Below are positions 1 through 6,861 of a stretch of 9,496 nt of DNA, piece by piece. The translations under genes and the position numbers were made by a program. The notes beneath the pieces are model-generated. The model saw nothing but the letters and a program-made list of their open reading frames with translations. It made no database searches and was not told the DNA's origin. This stretch comes from Pyramidobacter sp. (lineage in GTDB: Bacteria > Synergistota > Synergistia > Synergistales > Dethiosulfovibrionaceae). The stretch covers positions 1 through 9,496 of the forward strand of contig JAEEUD010000050.1 of the NCBI GenBank assembly GCA_016286835.1. The letters are read 5' to 3'. Every line of letters begins with the position of its first letter. The stretch's first letter is position 1.

Positions 1-1069
1 TCTGCGCATCCTGGTTGCCCTCTTCGCCGAGGTGCTCGATGAAAAACAACTGGGTTCGCACATCCTGAGAACCGAAAAGAAGAATACAGCGAGCCGGGGT
101 TCCGTCGCGTCCAGCCCTGCCGGCTTCCTGATAGTAACTTTCCATGTCTCCGGGCATGTTGTAATGGATCACGTATGAGACATTTGATTTGTCAATGCCC
201 ATCCCAAACGCGTTGGTGGCCACCATTACAGGCTTTCTGTCGTTGACGAAATCTTCCTGGTTGGCAGTGCGCTCCTGTTCGTCAAGTCCGGCATGGTAAC
301 GCGTAGCTGAAATACCGTGTTCAGTCAGCATTAGCTGGACCTCTTCAACCGATCTCCGTGTCGCACAGTAAATGATGCCGCTTTTCCCCTCCAAATCACG
401 GACAATTCGAAGCGTCTCCGCCATTCGATCTGAAGGATGACGCACCTCATAAAAGAGATTCTTTCGATCAAAGCCTGTAACGATCGTAAACGGCTCATGA
501 AGACCAAGAAGCGCGGACATATCCTCGCGCACGACTTGCGTAGCCGTCGCAGTGAAAGCCCCAACGACAGGACGGGACGAAAGAGACTCAATAAACGGGC
601 GGATCTCCAGATAAGCAGGACGAAAATCCTGTCCCCATTTCGAAACACAGTGTGCTTCGTCAACGGCGACATAATCGATCGGAGCGTTTTGTGCGAAACG
701 CAGGAAGTTAGGACTGTTCAGACGTTCGGGAGCGACATAAATGATCCTGTATAGTCCTTGAGCCGCTCGCGCCAGCACCGTTTTTATCTGAACGGGCGTG
801 AGCGTACTGTTGACGTACGCACCGGCGACACCTGCCTGTTTCAGGTTCATCACCTGATCTTTCATCAGTGACACCAGCGGCGATACAACAAGCGTCACTC
901 CCTGCCCCAGCAGAGCCGGGATCTGATAGCAGATCGACTTGCCGGCACCGGTCGGCATGACCGCAAGCGTGTCGCGACGGGCAATGAGCGCGTCGATCAC
1001 CTTCTCTTGCCCTTCACGGAACGACGAATATCCAAAACAGCTTTTCAAAATCGAAAATTTATCCGGCAT
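1..1069 (-). CDS. recQ: ATP-dependent DNA helicase RecQ, N-terminal part (3' end off window)
   Basis: This is a superfamily 2, 3'-to-5' DNA helicase of the RecQ family, acting in recombination and repair in the cytoplasm. The open frame runs from ATG at 1069 to the left window edge without a stop, giving 356 codons of a protein usually near 600 residues. Visible motifs in order are FREGQ (motif 0, residues 17-21), Walker A MPTGAGKS (38-45), DEAH (137-140), the RecQ aromatic-rich loop CVSKWGQDFRPAY (141-153), FTATA (172-176) and motif VI QEAGRAGRDG (314-323). The helicase core is therefore essentially complete; the zinc-binding, winged-helix and HRDC parts would lie beyond base 1. The start is supported by an AGAGG ribosome site just upstream on the minus strand. 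The gene is divergent from the glutamate dehydrogenase gene. The family call is secure. What is inferred is that the off-window part is intact. Confidence 0.96.
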   Translation of the reverse strand, partial: MPDKFSILKSCFGYSSFREGQEKVIDALIARRDTLAVMPTGAGKSICYQIPALLGQGVTLVVSPLVSLMKDQVMNLKQAGVAGAYVNSTLTPVQIKTVLARAAQGLYRIIYVAPERLNSPNFLRFAQNAPIDYVAVDEAHCVSKWGQDFRPAYLEIRPFIESLSSRPVVGAFTATATQVVREDMSALLGLHEPFTIVTGFDRKNLFYEVRHPSDRMAETLRIVRDLEGKSGIIYCATRRSVEEVQLMLTEHGISATRYHAGLDEQERTANQEDFVNDRKPVMVATNAFGMGIDKSNVSYVIHYNMPGDMESYYQEAGRAGRDGTPARCILLFGSQDVRTQLFFIEHLGEEGNQDAQ

Positions 1070-1159
1070 AATATCCTCTTATTTCGTTATTTCGTGATCG
1101 GGAAAAAGTCCCGTCAATACTTTTCCTAAAAATGAAAATCCATTTTGACAAGCATGAGA

Positions 1160-1165
1160 ATTATA
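1160..1165 (-). promoter_or_regulatory. Candidate -10 element for recQ
   Basis: Read on the minus strand this is a perfect TATAAT about 90 bases upstream of the recQ start. No good -35 hexamer is seen at 16-18 bases, so this is a weak prediction in an AT-rich region where such matches arise by chance. Confidence 0.3.
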
Positions 1166-1354
1166 CATCAAATCAAGGCGATTCGCGAGTCTGAAAATCG
1201 ATAATTTAATAAATAGCATGTAAATTCCTCTAGTTACAAAGCAAAAAGATCGGCATAATATAGTTATTTTTCAGTAAAAATCAGCAAATGCTCGCAAATC
1301 TTGTCGCGACACGCCATCAGGCTATTTTTTCACGGATGTATACATGAAATCCAC

Positions 1355-1382
1355 TGGACGATAAGAAAAAGAGTGTTAAAAT
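1355..1382 (+). promoter_or_regulatory. Candidate promoter for gdhA
   Basis: TGGACG (1355-1360, four of six matches to TTGACA) lies 16 bases from TAAAAT (1377-1382, five of six matches to TATAAT). Transcription would begin near 1389 and give a leader of about 70 bases that contains the GCGATCA/TGATCGC inverted repeat. The palindrome ATGTATACAT (1336-1345) lies just upstream of the -35. The match is moderate and other AT-rich choices exist. Confidence 0.35.
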
Positions 1383-1418
1383 AAAGATACGTTAAGTGCG
1401 TGATGTGTTTTGTAAAGG

Positions 1419-1434
1419 GCGATCATTTGATCGC
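1419..1434 (+). repeat. Inverted repeat in the gdhA leader
   Basis: GCGATCA (1419-1425) and TGATCGC (1428-1434) are exact reverse complements separated by TT. The repeat lies just upstream of the AGGAGG ribosome site (1443-1448) and downstream of the proposed promoter. It could be a protein-binding operator or a small RNA hairpin affecting translation. The two-base gap means an RNA hairpin would have to open its innermost pairs. Confidence 0.5.
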
Positions 1435-1458
1435 AAAATTTCAGGAGGTGTGTTTGCT

Positions 1459-2733
1459 ATGGCTTTAGTTAAACGCAAGACTGATAACGTGATTCTGAGC
1501 AACGCGCTTGAGAACTTCTATGGCGCCGCTGAGGAACTGAAACTTCCCGACGGCATCACGGACATGCTCGCCCATTCCGAGCGCAAGACCTGCGTCTCCA
1601 TTCCGGTCGAGATGGACGACGGAACGATCAAGGTGTTCGAGGGCTATCGCGTCGCGCACAACAGCGCCGTCGGCCCCTCCAAGGGCGGAGTTCGTTTCCA
1701 TCAGGACGTGTGCCTTGACGAGTGCGAAGGTCTTGCTTTCATGATGACGTGGAAGTGCTCGCTGGCCGGTATCCCCTACGGCGGCGGCAAGGGCGGCGTC
1801 TGCGTCGATCCTACCAAGCTCTCCAAGAAGGAACTTGAGCGTCTGAGCCGCACCTTTGCAGCTCGTATCGAGCCTGTTGTCGGCGCCTGGACCGATGTTC
1901 CCGCCCCTGATATGAACACCAACGGCCAGATCATGACCTGGTTCATGGACACGATCAGCCGTATGCGCGGTCGTCTTGAGCCCGCGATCTTCACCGGCAA
2001 GCCCATCCCGCTGTGGGGGTCCAAGGGCCGCAACGGCGCAACCGGACTTGGCGTCGCCACCTGCGCGATCGAGCTGATGAAGGTGCTCGGCAAGGACATC
2101 AAGGGCATGAAGTGCGCCATCCAGGGCTTCGGCAATGTCGGTTCGTTCACTGCCAAGACACTGGCCGACGCCGGCGCGAAGATCGTGGCTGTCAGCGACA
2201 TTACCGGTACGTACTACTGCGCCGACGGTATCAACGTCGCCAAGTGCTTCGAGCTGACCGGCTCCAGTCCCAAGAGACTGCTTTCGGGCCTCGAAAAGGA
2301 ACCCGGCGTGAAGATGATCGACGAAATCCAGTCCTGCGACTGCGACATCTTCCTGCCCTGCGCCATGGAAGGTTCGATCACAGCAGAAAATGCCGGCCGC
2401 ATCAAGGCCAAGTACATCGTCGAAGGCGCTAACGGCCCGACGACGACCGAAGCCGACGCGATCCTTGATTCCAAGGGTATCCTTGTCGTTCCTGACTTCC
2501 TCGCCAACTCCGGCGGCGTTATCGGCTCCTACTTTGAGTGGTGCCAGGATCTTGGCGGCTTCTTCTGGTCCGAAGAAGAGTACAACAATCGCCTGCTCCA
2601 CATCATGAAGGACAACTTCCTCAAGGTGTGGAACTTTGCCAAGGAGCGCAACGTAAAGATGCGTCGCGCCGCATTCCTCTTCGCAATCAAGCGCGTTGCC
2701 GACGCGGCTGAGATGCGCGGAGTTTATCTCTAG
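1459..2733 (+). CDS. gdhA: Glutamate dehydrogenase (Glu/Leu/Phe/Val dehydrogenase family)
   Basis: This cytoplasmic enzyme interconverts glutamate and 2-oxoglutarate plus ammonia using NAD(P). The product is 424 residues, typical of the small hexameric class. Active-site residues are K75 in GPSKGGVRFH, K99 in MTWK, the catalytic lysine K111 in PYGGGKGG and D151 in PAPDMNT. Their mutual spacing (24, 12, 40) equals that of K89, K113, K125 and D165 of the Clostridium symbiosum enzyme. The Rossmann motif GFGNVG is at 223-228, and the second strand ends in an acidic residue (D247 in VAVSDITG), which hints at NAD rather than NADP preference. GAN (323-325) and NSGGV (350-354) complete the signature. 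I chose ATG at 1459 because AGGAGG (1443-1448) precedes it; an in-frame GTG at 1396 has no such site. The gene stands alone between its own promoter region and a terminator. The organism probably uses it in amino-acid fermentation, but that is inferred. Confidence 0.95.
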   Translation: MALVKRKTDNVILSNALENFYGAAEELKLPDGITDMLAHSERKTCVSIPVEMDDGTIKVFEGYRVAHNSAVGPSKGGVRFHQDVCLDECEGLAFMMTWKCSLAGIPYGGGKGGVCVDPTKLSKKELERLSRTFAARIEPVVGAWTDVPAPDMNTNGQIMTWFMDTISRMRGRLEPAIFTGKPIPLWGSKGRNGATGLGVATCAIELMKVLGKDIKGMKCAIQGFGNVGSFTAKTLADAGAKIVAVSDITGTYYCADGINVAKCFELTGSSPKRLLSGLEKEPGVKMIDEIQSCDCDIFLPCAMEGSITAENAGRIKAKYIVEGANGPTTTEADAILDSKGILVVPDFLANSGGVIGSYFEWCQDLGGFFWSEEEYNNRLLHIMKDNFLKVWNFAKERNVKMRRAAFLFAIKRVADAAEMRGVYL

Positions 2734-2742
2734 GTTCCGCCC

Positions 2743-2759
2743 CTGCGATCGATTCGCAG
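2743..2759 (+). repeat. Small hairpin directly after gdhA
   Basis: CTGCGA (2743-2748) and TCGCAG (2754-2759) form an exact 6-bp stem with a five-base loop, starting ten bases after the gdhA stop codon. No T-run follows, so it is not a terminator on its own. It may protect the 3' end of the mRNA. Confidence 0.4.
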
Positions 2760-2801
2760 TGAGCTGTCGTCTGTACGGCTCGCACATGTAATCTAAAAAA
2801 G

Positions 2802-2859
2802 CGAAGCCGTCTCGTCAATTCAGTCGAGGCGGCTTCGTCACTTGTGACGTTCTTTATTT
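2802..2859 (+). terminator. Probable gdhA terminator, two adjoining stem-loops
   Basis: Bases 2802-2814 pair with 2825-2837 in a 13-bp stem with one G-U pair and a ten-base loop. The stem is preceded by six A residues (2795-2800). It runs into a second inverted repeat, CGTCAC (2836-2841) with GTGACG (2844-2849), which is followed by the T-rich TTCTTTATTT (2850-2859). The two repeats share bases 2836-2837. The first stem's best T-run would be on the minus strand, so it could also stop leftward transcription. The position after gdhA and before an independent promoter supports a terminator role. Confidence 0.7.
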
Positions 2860-2866
2860 AAGAGAT

Positions 2867-2891
2867 GACGATTTCACCTCTTGGAATCGTC
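2867..2891. promoter_or_regulatory. Hairpin-forming candidate operator over the transporter -35
   Basis: Bases 2867-2876 can pair with 2882-2891 over ten positions (one G-T pair) around a five-base centre; the core GACGATT/AATCGTC is exact. The right arm covers the -35 hexamer of the promoter upstream of the binding-protein gene. No T-run follows it, so a terminator is unlikely. A repressor site is a reasonable inference. It does not resemble a Fur box. Confidence 0.4.
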
Positions 2892-2923
2892 GTGATATTA
2901 AGCTATAATAACGTCGTTCCAAG
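2880..2923. repeat. Inverted repeat bracketing the transporter promoter
   Basis: CTTGGAA (2880-2886) and TTCCAAG (2917-2923) are exact reverse complements with 30 bases between them. The left arm contains the -35 hexamer, and the right arm falls at the expected transcription start. The spacing could suit a regulator binding two sites across the promoter. Seven-base matches can also occur by chance. Confidence 0.35.
2881..2909 (+). promoter_or_regulatory. Promoter of the ABC importer operon
   Basis: TTGGAA (2881-2886, four of six matches to TTGACA) lies exactly 17 bases from a perfect TATAAT (2904-2909). The predicted start is near 2916, leaving a leader of about 44 bases to the ATG at 2960. 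This is the best promoter match in the window. Confidence 0.7.
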
Positions 2924-2959
2924 TTTTTCATCTTATCAAAAGAAAGGGTGTTCTCTGTA

Positions 2960-3949
2960 ATGAAAAAGTTTCTGGCTCTGACGTGCGCTCTGGCGTTGAT
3001 GGCTGCGCCCGCTCTGGCGGCTCGGGAGATCAACGCGTATTCGATCATGCCCGAAAAGTACGTTTCCAAGGTGACGCAAGCTTTCACCGAAGATACCGGC
3101 ATCAAGGTCAACTTCATGCGCTTCTCGGCCGGCGAGGCACTGTCCCGCCTTGTCGCGGAAAAAGCCAATCCTCAGGTTGACGTTCTCATCGGCGGACCGG
3201 CCGATACCTACGAGGCCGGCGTCAAGGAAGGCATTTTTGAGAAGTACGTTCCCAAGGATGTCGAAATGGTGCCCGCCAAGTTCCGCAGCCCAGACGGCTA
3301 CTGGACCGGACTGGGAATCATCCCCCTCTGCTTCATGACGAACGAGAACTTCCTGAAGAAGAACGGCATGAACGCTCCCGAGACGTGGGCGGACCTGCTT
3401 GATCCGCGCTACAAGAACGGTCTGCAGATGGCCGATACGCGCACGTCCGGAACGGCGACCGAACGCATTTTCTCGCTCGTGAAGATCATGGGCGAAGACG
3501 AGGCTTTCAAATATCAGAAGGCCCTGCATGCCAACATCCAGATGTACACCAAGAGCGGTGCTGGCGGCGCGATGCCGATCGCGACCGGCCAGTGCGCCTC
3601 GGGTATTTTCTATATCGTTGACGCTCTTGATATCCAGCAGCAGGGCTATCCCGTCGTCATCACCTACCCCAAGGACGGCGTCTCGTTCGGTATTGAAGCT
3701 GACGGCATCATCAAGGGCGCCAAACACCTTGAAGACGCCAAGATCTTCATCGACTGGCTGACCAGCAAGCGTTTCGCCGAGTTCCTTGTTGAGAATCACA
3801 TCAACTATGTGCCCACGCGCACAGATGTCAAGACCGAGACGCCTCTGCTGAACCTTGCCAACATCAACCTGATCGAGACCGATGTCGCCTGGAAGGGCGA
3901 GAATCGCGCCCATTTCGTTGAGCGCTGGATCAACGAGGTCATCAAGTAG
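2960..3949 (+). CDS. ABC importer periplasmic solute-binding protein (FbpA/AfuA-like)
   Basis: This extracytoplasmic binding protein would capture a solute and deliver it to the permease encoded next door. The product is 329 residues, usual for the family. Residues 1-20 form a clear signal peptide: MKK, a hydrophobic stretch, then ALA before the predicted cut at 20/21. There is no lipobox, so it should be free in the periplasm. The mature chain has the ferric-type binding-protein layout, including VDVLIGGPADTYEAG (73-87), ETWADLLDPRYKN (141-153), an SGAGGAMPIATGQ segment (199-211) and IKGAKHLEDAKIFIDWL (251-267). Classical ferric-binding proteins use two adjacent tyrosines for iron; none is present here, and the comparable place reads GIFYIVDA (215-222). 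Relatives such as AfuA carry sugar phosphates, so the substrate is open. I chose ATG 2960 because it begins the signal peptide and follows an AAAGGG site; GTG 2948 overlaps that site. A terminator-like hairpin follows before the permease gene. Confidence 0.85.
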   Translation: MKKFLALTCALALMAAPALAAREINAYSIMPEKYVSKVTQAFTEDTGIKVNFMRFSAGEALSRLVAEKANPQVDVLIGGPADTYEAGVKEGIFEKYVPKDVEMVPAKFRSPDGYWTGLGIIPLCFMTNENFLKKNGMNAPETWADLLDPRYKNGLQMADTRTSGTATERIFSLVKIMGEDEAFKYQKALHANIQMYTKSGAGGAMPIATGQCASGIFYIVDALDIQQQGYPVVITYPKDGVSFGIEADGIIKGAKHLEDAKIFIDWLTSKRFAEFLVENHINYVPTRTDVKTETPLLNLANINLIETDVAWKGENRAHFVERWINEVIK

Positions 3950-3968
3950 TTTTTCCGCGTGCATTTTG

Positions 3969-3998
3969 AAAGGGGCTTCCGATGGGAGCCCCTTTTTT
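3969..3998 (+). terminator. Intrinsic terminator/attenuator between binding-protein and permease genes
   Basis: AAAGGGGCTTCC (3969-3980) pairs with GGGAGCCCC and the first three T residues (3984-3995), with one G-U pair and a three-base GAT loop. The T-run continues to 3998. This is a textbook intrinsic terminator 20 bases after the binding-protein stop codon. No separate promoter is obvious before the permease, so it probably works as a partial terminator that keeps the binding protein in excess over the membrane parts. Confidence 0.85.
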
Positions 3999-4060
3999 GG
4001 CAGAAACTTTTCGCGGCGGGTTTTCCTTCCACTGAGCCCGTCTTTCATTGCACGAAAAGC

Positions 4061-4066
4061 AGGTGA
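4061..4066 (+). promoter_or_regulatory. Ribosome binding site that decides the permease start
   Basis: AGGTGA lies five bases before GTG at 4072. The longer in-frame option, TTG at 4048, has no comparable site upstream, so the GTG is preferred. Confidence 0.6.
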
Positions 4067-4071
4067 ACAAC

Positions 4072-5748
4072 GTGGTAAACTCTCTTTCGCAGCGGCCCCG
4101 TCTTGATTTTCTGACACGGGCGGTCGTTGCTTCACTCTGGATCGCGCTGGGAATATTCGTGCTCTATCCGGCGTTCCGGCTTCTCTGGCTGGCGTTTTGG
4201 GTCAATGGCTCGCTGTCACTGGCAAACTTCGCGCCGGTCATCACCAACTGGTACGACCGCATGGCCCTGTGGAACAGTCTTCTCCTTGGCGTCGCTGTCG
4301 CCGTTTCCGGCACGCTTCTCGGCTTTGCATTCGCATACGCGGTCACACGTCTTTCGCTGCCCTCGTGGTTCAGCGTGATCCTTGGCGGCGTTTCCATGCT
4401 GCCGCTGATCTCTCCCCCGTTCACGAGCAGCATCGCGCTGACGCTTTCGCTCGGTCCGAACGGAATCCTGCTCAAACTGTTCGGGCTGGAGAATTTCAAC
4501 TTTTACGGGTTCTGGGGAACGTTCCTTTCGGAAACGCTGACGTTTTACCCGGTCGCGTTCATGACACTGACGACGATCCTCAGCCGTATCGACTCCAATC
4601 TGGAAGACGCTGCCTACTCGATGGGTGCATCTCCCCTGCGCGTGTTCCGCACGGTGACGCTGCCGCTGGCCGCACCGGGGCTGGCAAATGCCTTTCTGCT
4701 CGTTTTTGCATGCTCGCTTGCGGACTTTGCAACACCCTTGGTATTGGCCGGTCATAGTTTCCCCGTCCTGCCCACACAGGCCTACCTGCAAATCACAGGC
4801 ATGTACGACCTCAAAGGCGGCGCGGCTCTCTCGTTCATGCTGCTTGTGCCGGCTCTGGCCGTTTATGCACTGCAATACTGCTGGCTCAGCAAAAAGAGCT
4901 TTGTCACGGTTTCGGGCAAAGCCGGTGGACGCAGCAGCGTGAAGGGGCCCGGACCGCTTCCGACGGCACTTTTACTGGGATTTTTATCGTTCGTCGTTAT
5001 CTTTATTCTTTACATTTACGCGCTTATCTTCGTCGGTTCCGTTGTGCGCGTGTGGGGAATCAATCACGCACTCACGATCGAAAACTACAAATACGTGTTC
5101 AATTTCGGACGCAAGGCGATTTACGATACTCTGATCATCGCCTGTATTGGCACACCGATCGGCGGGCTGCTCTCGGTACTCGTCGGTTACGCAACGGAGC
5201 GCCTTAAAGTTCGGGGACACAAGACGCTCGAAACCGTCTCGCTGCTGAACTTTGCCTTACCAGGTACGGTCGTCGGCATCGCTTACGTAGTCGCATTCAA
5301 CGATAAGCCGCTGATCCTCACGGGAACGGTGACGATCCTCGTTGCTTCCTATGTGTTCCGCTATGATTCAGCCGGGATCCGCAACGTCATCGCTGCTTTG
5401 CAGCAGATCGATCCGTCAATCGAAGAGGCCTCTGCCAGTTTAGGTGCTTCTTCGGCGCGGACGTTCCGCAAGGTGACGCTGCCGCTGGTTCTGCCCGCGG
5501 TGCTCGCGGGGATGCGTTATCTTTTCATTCACTCGATGACAGCCATCAGCGCGACGATTTTCCTCGTATCCGTACGCTGGAGCCTGATCACGACGCGTAT
5601 CCTTGAGTGCATGACAGAGCTGCAGTTCGCGCAGGCCTGCGCTTTTTCGATCGTGCTGATTATTCTTGTCTTTATCGCCAGCGGTTTTATGGCGCTTCTC
5701 GCGAAGCTGCTGTGCCGTACAAGCGAAGCCGGAGGAGGCGTTCGTTAA
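4072..5748 (+). CDS. ABC importer permease, two fused transmembrane domains (FbpB-like)
   Basis: This inner-membrane protein forms the whole translocation channel of the importer. The 558-residue product is a tandem duplication of the binding-protein-dependent permease domain, as usual for ferric-type (FbpB/SfuB) systems, with about twelve hydrophobic segments. Each half carries the cytoplasmic EAA loop that contacts the ATPase: EDAAYSMGASPLRVFRTVTLP starts at E178, and EEASASLGASSARTFRKVTLP (E451 onward) is its counterpart in the second half. Both loops keep the central glycine and the following helix, so both halves look functional. The second half begins near residue 299 after a glycine/proline-rich linker. 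GTG 4072 is chosen over TTG 4048 because of the AGGTGA site at 4061. The stop codon directly abuts the ATPase start with no spacer, so translation of the two is probably coupled. Substrate specificity cannot be read from this protein. Confidence 0.92.
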   Translation: MVNSLSQRPRLDFLTRAVVASLWIALGIFVLYPAFRLLWLAFWVNGSLSLANFAPVITNWYDRMALWNSLLLGVAVAVSGTLLGFAFAYAVTRLSLPSWFSVILGGVSMLPLISPPFTSSIALTLSLGPNGILLKLFGLENFNFYGFWGTFLSETLTFYPVAFMTLTTILSRIDSNLEDAAYSMGASPLRVFRTVTLPLAAPGLANAFLLVFACSLADFATPLVLAGHSFPVLPTQAYLQITGMYDLKGGAALSFMLLVPALAVYALQYCWLSKKSFVTVSGKAGGRSSVKGPGPLPTALLLGFLSFVVIFILYIYALIFVGSVVRVWGINHALTIENYKYVFNFGRKAIYDTLIIACIGTPIGGLLSVLVGYATERLKVRGHKTLETVSLLNFALPGTVVGIAYVVAFNDKPLILTGTVTILVASYVFRYDSAGIRNVIAALQQIDPSIEEASASLGASSARTFRKVTLPLVLPAVLAGMRYLFIHSMTAISATIFLVSVRWSLITTRILECMTELQFAQACAFSIVLIILVFIASGFMALLAKLLCRTSEAGGGVR

Positions 5749-6840
5749 ATGTCTGTTTCTCTCACGCTGAACAATGTCAATAAAACGTTCCTGAAGGACG
5801 GCGAAGAGTTTCACGCCGTCAGCAATGTCAACCTAGCAGTCAATACCGGTGAGTTTCTGACGTTCCTCGGCCCGTCCGGCTGCGGCAAGACGACAACGCT
5901 GAGGATGGTGGCCGGTTTCGAGCTGCCCACGACGGGAACGATCCTGATGGGTGACCGCGACATCACCTATATGCCAGCCAACGAGCGCAACATCGGCTTC
6001 GTGTTCCAGAACTACGCGCTTTTCCCGCACATGAAGATCTTCGACAACGTCGCTTACGGCCTACGCGTGCGAGGCGAAAACCGCGCCGATATCGCCCGTA
6101 AAGTGCGCGAGGGGCTGGCGATGGTCGGGCTGGAAAAGGCAGAGAGCCGCTATCCCAACCAGCTCTCCGGCGGCGAACAGCAACGCGTGGCTTTGGCTCG
6201 CGTGCTTGTGCTCCGTCCTTCGCTGCTGCTCATGGACGAGCCTCTGAGCAACCTCGATGCCAAGCTTCGCATCCATATGCGCAGCGAGATCCGCCGGATC
6301 CAGCAGGATCTTTCGCTGACATGCCTTTACGTCACGCATGACCAGAAAGAAGCCCTGACGATGTCCGACCGGATCATGGTGATGAACCGCGGCAGGATCG
6401 AACAAGTAGGCACGCCGATGGAGATCTACGCCGATCCTGCTTCGGCATTTGTAGCTGACTTCATCGGTCAGGCGAATTTGATCTCAGGTACGCTGATCGC
6501 AGAAGAAGGCGAAATGGGCATTTTCGAATCGCACGGAGTGCGTGTCAAAGCCCGCCTTGGCCGCCAGAATCTGCCCTCTGTGGGCAGGGAAGCGCTGCTC
6601 ATTGTGCGCCCCGAAAATCTCAGTTTTACGGAGAGCGACAATGCCCTCCCGGTCACGATCGAGCACTGCCTGTTCGAGGGCGACCGCCTCGACTATCAGA
6701 CCCGGCTTGCCGCTGCCGACGCGACTGAAAAACTGGAAATGTCCGTACCGTTCCTGCCCGGCACGCAGATCCTCGCCGACGGAACGACCGCCAGAGCGTC
6801 CTTCCAGCCCGGCGGTGCCGTGATCATCGGCAAAGTTTGA
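5749..6840 (+). CDS. ABC importer ATP-binding protein with TOBE-type C-terminal domain (FbpC/PotA-like)
   Basis: This is the cytoplasmic ATPase that powers the importer. The 363-residue product is the normal length for this class. All ATPase motifs are intact: Walker A GPSGCGKT (41-48), Q-loop Q87 in FVFQNYALFPH, signature LSGGEQQR (139-146), Walker B LLLMDEP (159-165) with catalytic E164, D-loop SNLD (167-170) and switch H197 in YVTHDQ. After about residue 240 the chain becomes the beta-rich TOBE-like region typical of carbohydrate, polyamine and ferric importers, including the VRPENLSF segment. The start follows GGAGGAGG (5731-5738), which lies inside the end of the permease gene. It is the last gene of the operon; a strong terminator lies 22 bases downstream. 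The ATPase call is certain, but the substrate is not determined by it. Confidence 0.95.
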   Translation: MSVSLTLNNVNKTFLKDGEEFHAVSNVNLAVNTGEFLTFLGPSGCGKTTTLRMVAGFELPTTGTILMGDRDITYMPANERNIGFVFQNYALFPHMKIFDNVAYGLRVRGENRADIARKVREGLAMVGLEKAESRYPNQLSGGEQQRVALARVLVLRPSLLLMDEPLSNLDAKLRIHMRSEIRRIQQDLSLTCLYVTHDQKEALTMSDRIMVMNRGRIEQVGTPMEIYADPASAFVADFIGQANLISGTLIAEEGEMGIFESHGVRVKARLGRQNLPSVGREALLIVRPENLSFTESDNALPVTIEHCLFEGDRLDYQTRLAAADATEKLEMSVPFLPGTQILADGTTARASFQPGGAVIIGKV

Positions 6841-6861
6841 TTTAATACTTGTGATTTGACA

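Larger units (their letters stand above)
1070..1458. other. Divergent intergenic region between recQ and gdhA
   Basis: This 389-base, AT-rich stretch separates two divergently transcribed genes, and no convincing coding frame or RNA gene was seen in it. It holds candidate promoters in both directions and several short palindromes. These are CGGGA/TCCCG (1099-1103 and 1109-1113, in the recQ leader), the 10-bp TGTCGCGACA (1302-1311), the 10-bp ATGTATACAT (1336-1345) and the GCGATCA/TGATCGC repeat near gdhA. The length and number of palindromes suggest a regulatory region, but no named operator was recognised. Confidence 0.7.

Noticed and set aside
437..754. Plus-strand frame opposite recQ
   Set aside because: It is antisense to intact RecQ helicase motifs and has no family resemblance.
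1145..1167. Plus-strand promoter built on the perfect TTGACA at 1145
   Set aside because: The nearest TATA-like hexamer is only 11 bases away, and nothing suitable lies at 16-18 bases.
1312..1329. Terminator ending in the T-run at 1324-1329
   Set aside because: The only stem before it is GCC/GGC, three pairs, which is too short for a credible terminator, and no gene ends there.
1396..1458. N-terminal extension of glutamate dehydrogenase from GTG 1396
   Set aside because: No ribosome site precedes the GTG, the stretch contains the leader inverted repeat and AGGAGG, and the extra residues are not typical of the enzyme.
1465..2787. A 440-codon open frame on the minus strand opposite gdhA
   Set aside because: It is a mirror of the strongly biased codon use of gdhA; its product shows no recognisable family and it lies wholly opposite a clear enzyme gene.
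2860..2959. Fur box upstream of the importer
   Set aside because: I looked for a GATAATGATAATCATTATC-like palindrome. The AT-rich stretch around 2893-2911 is only loosely symmetrical and does not match.
2936..4135. A 399-codon open frame on the minus strand opposite the binding-protein gene
   Set aside because: Same codon-bias shadow effect; it also runs through the terminator at 3969-3998 and the promoter-proximal leader.
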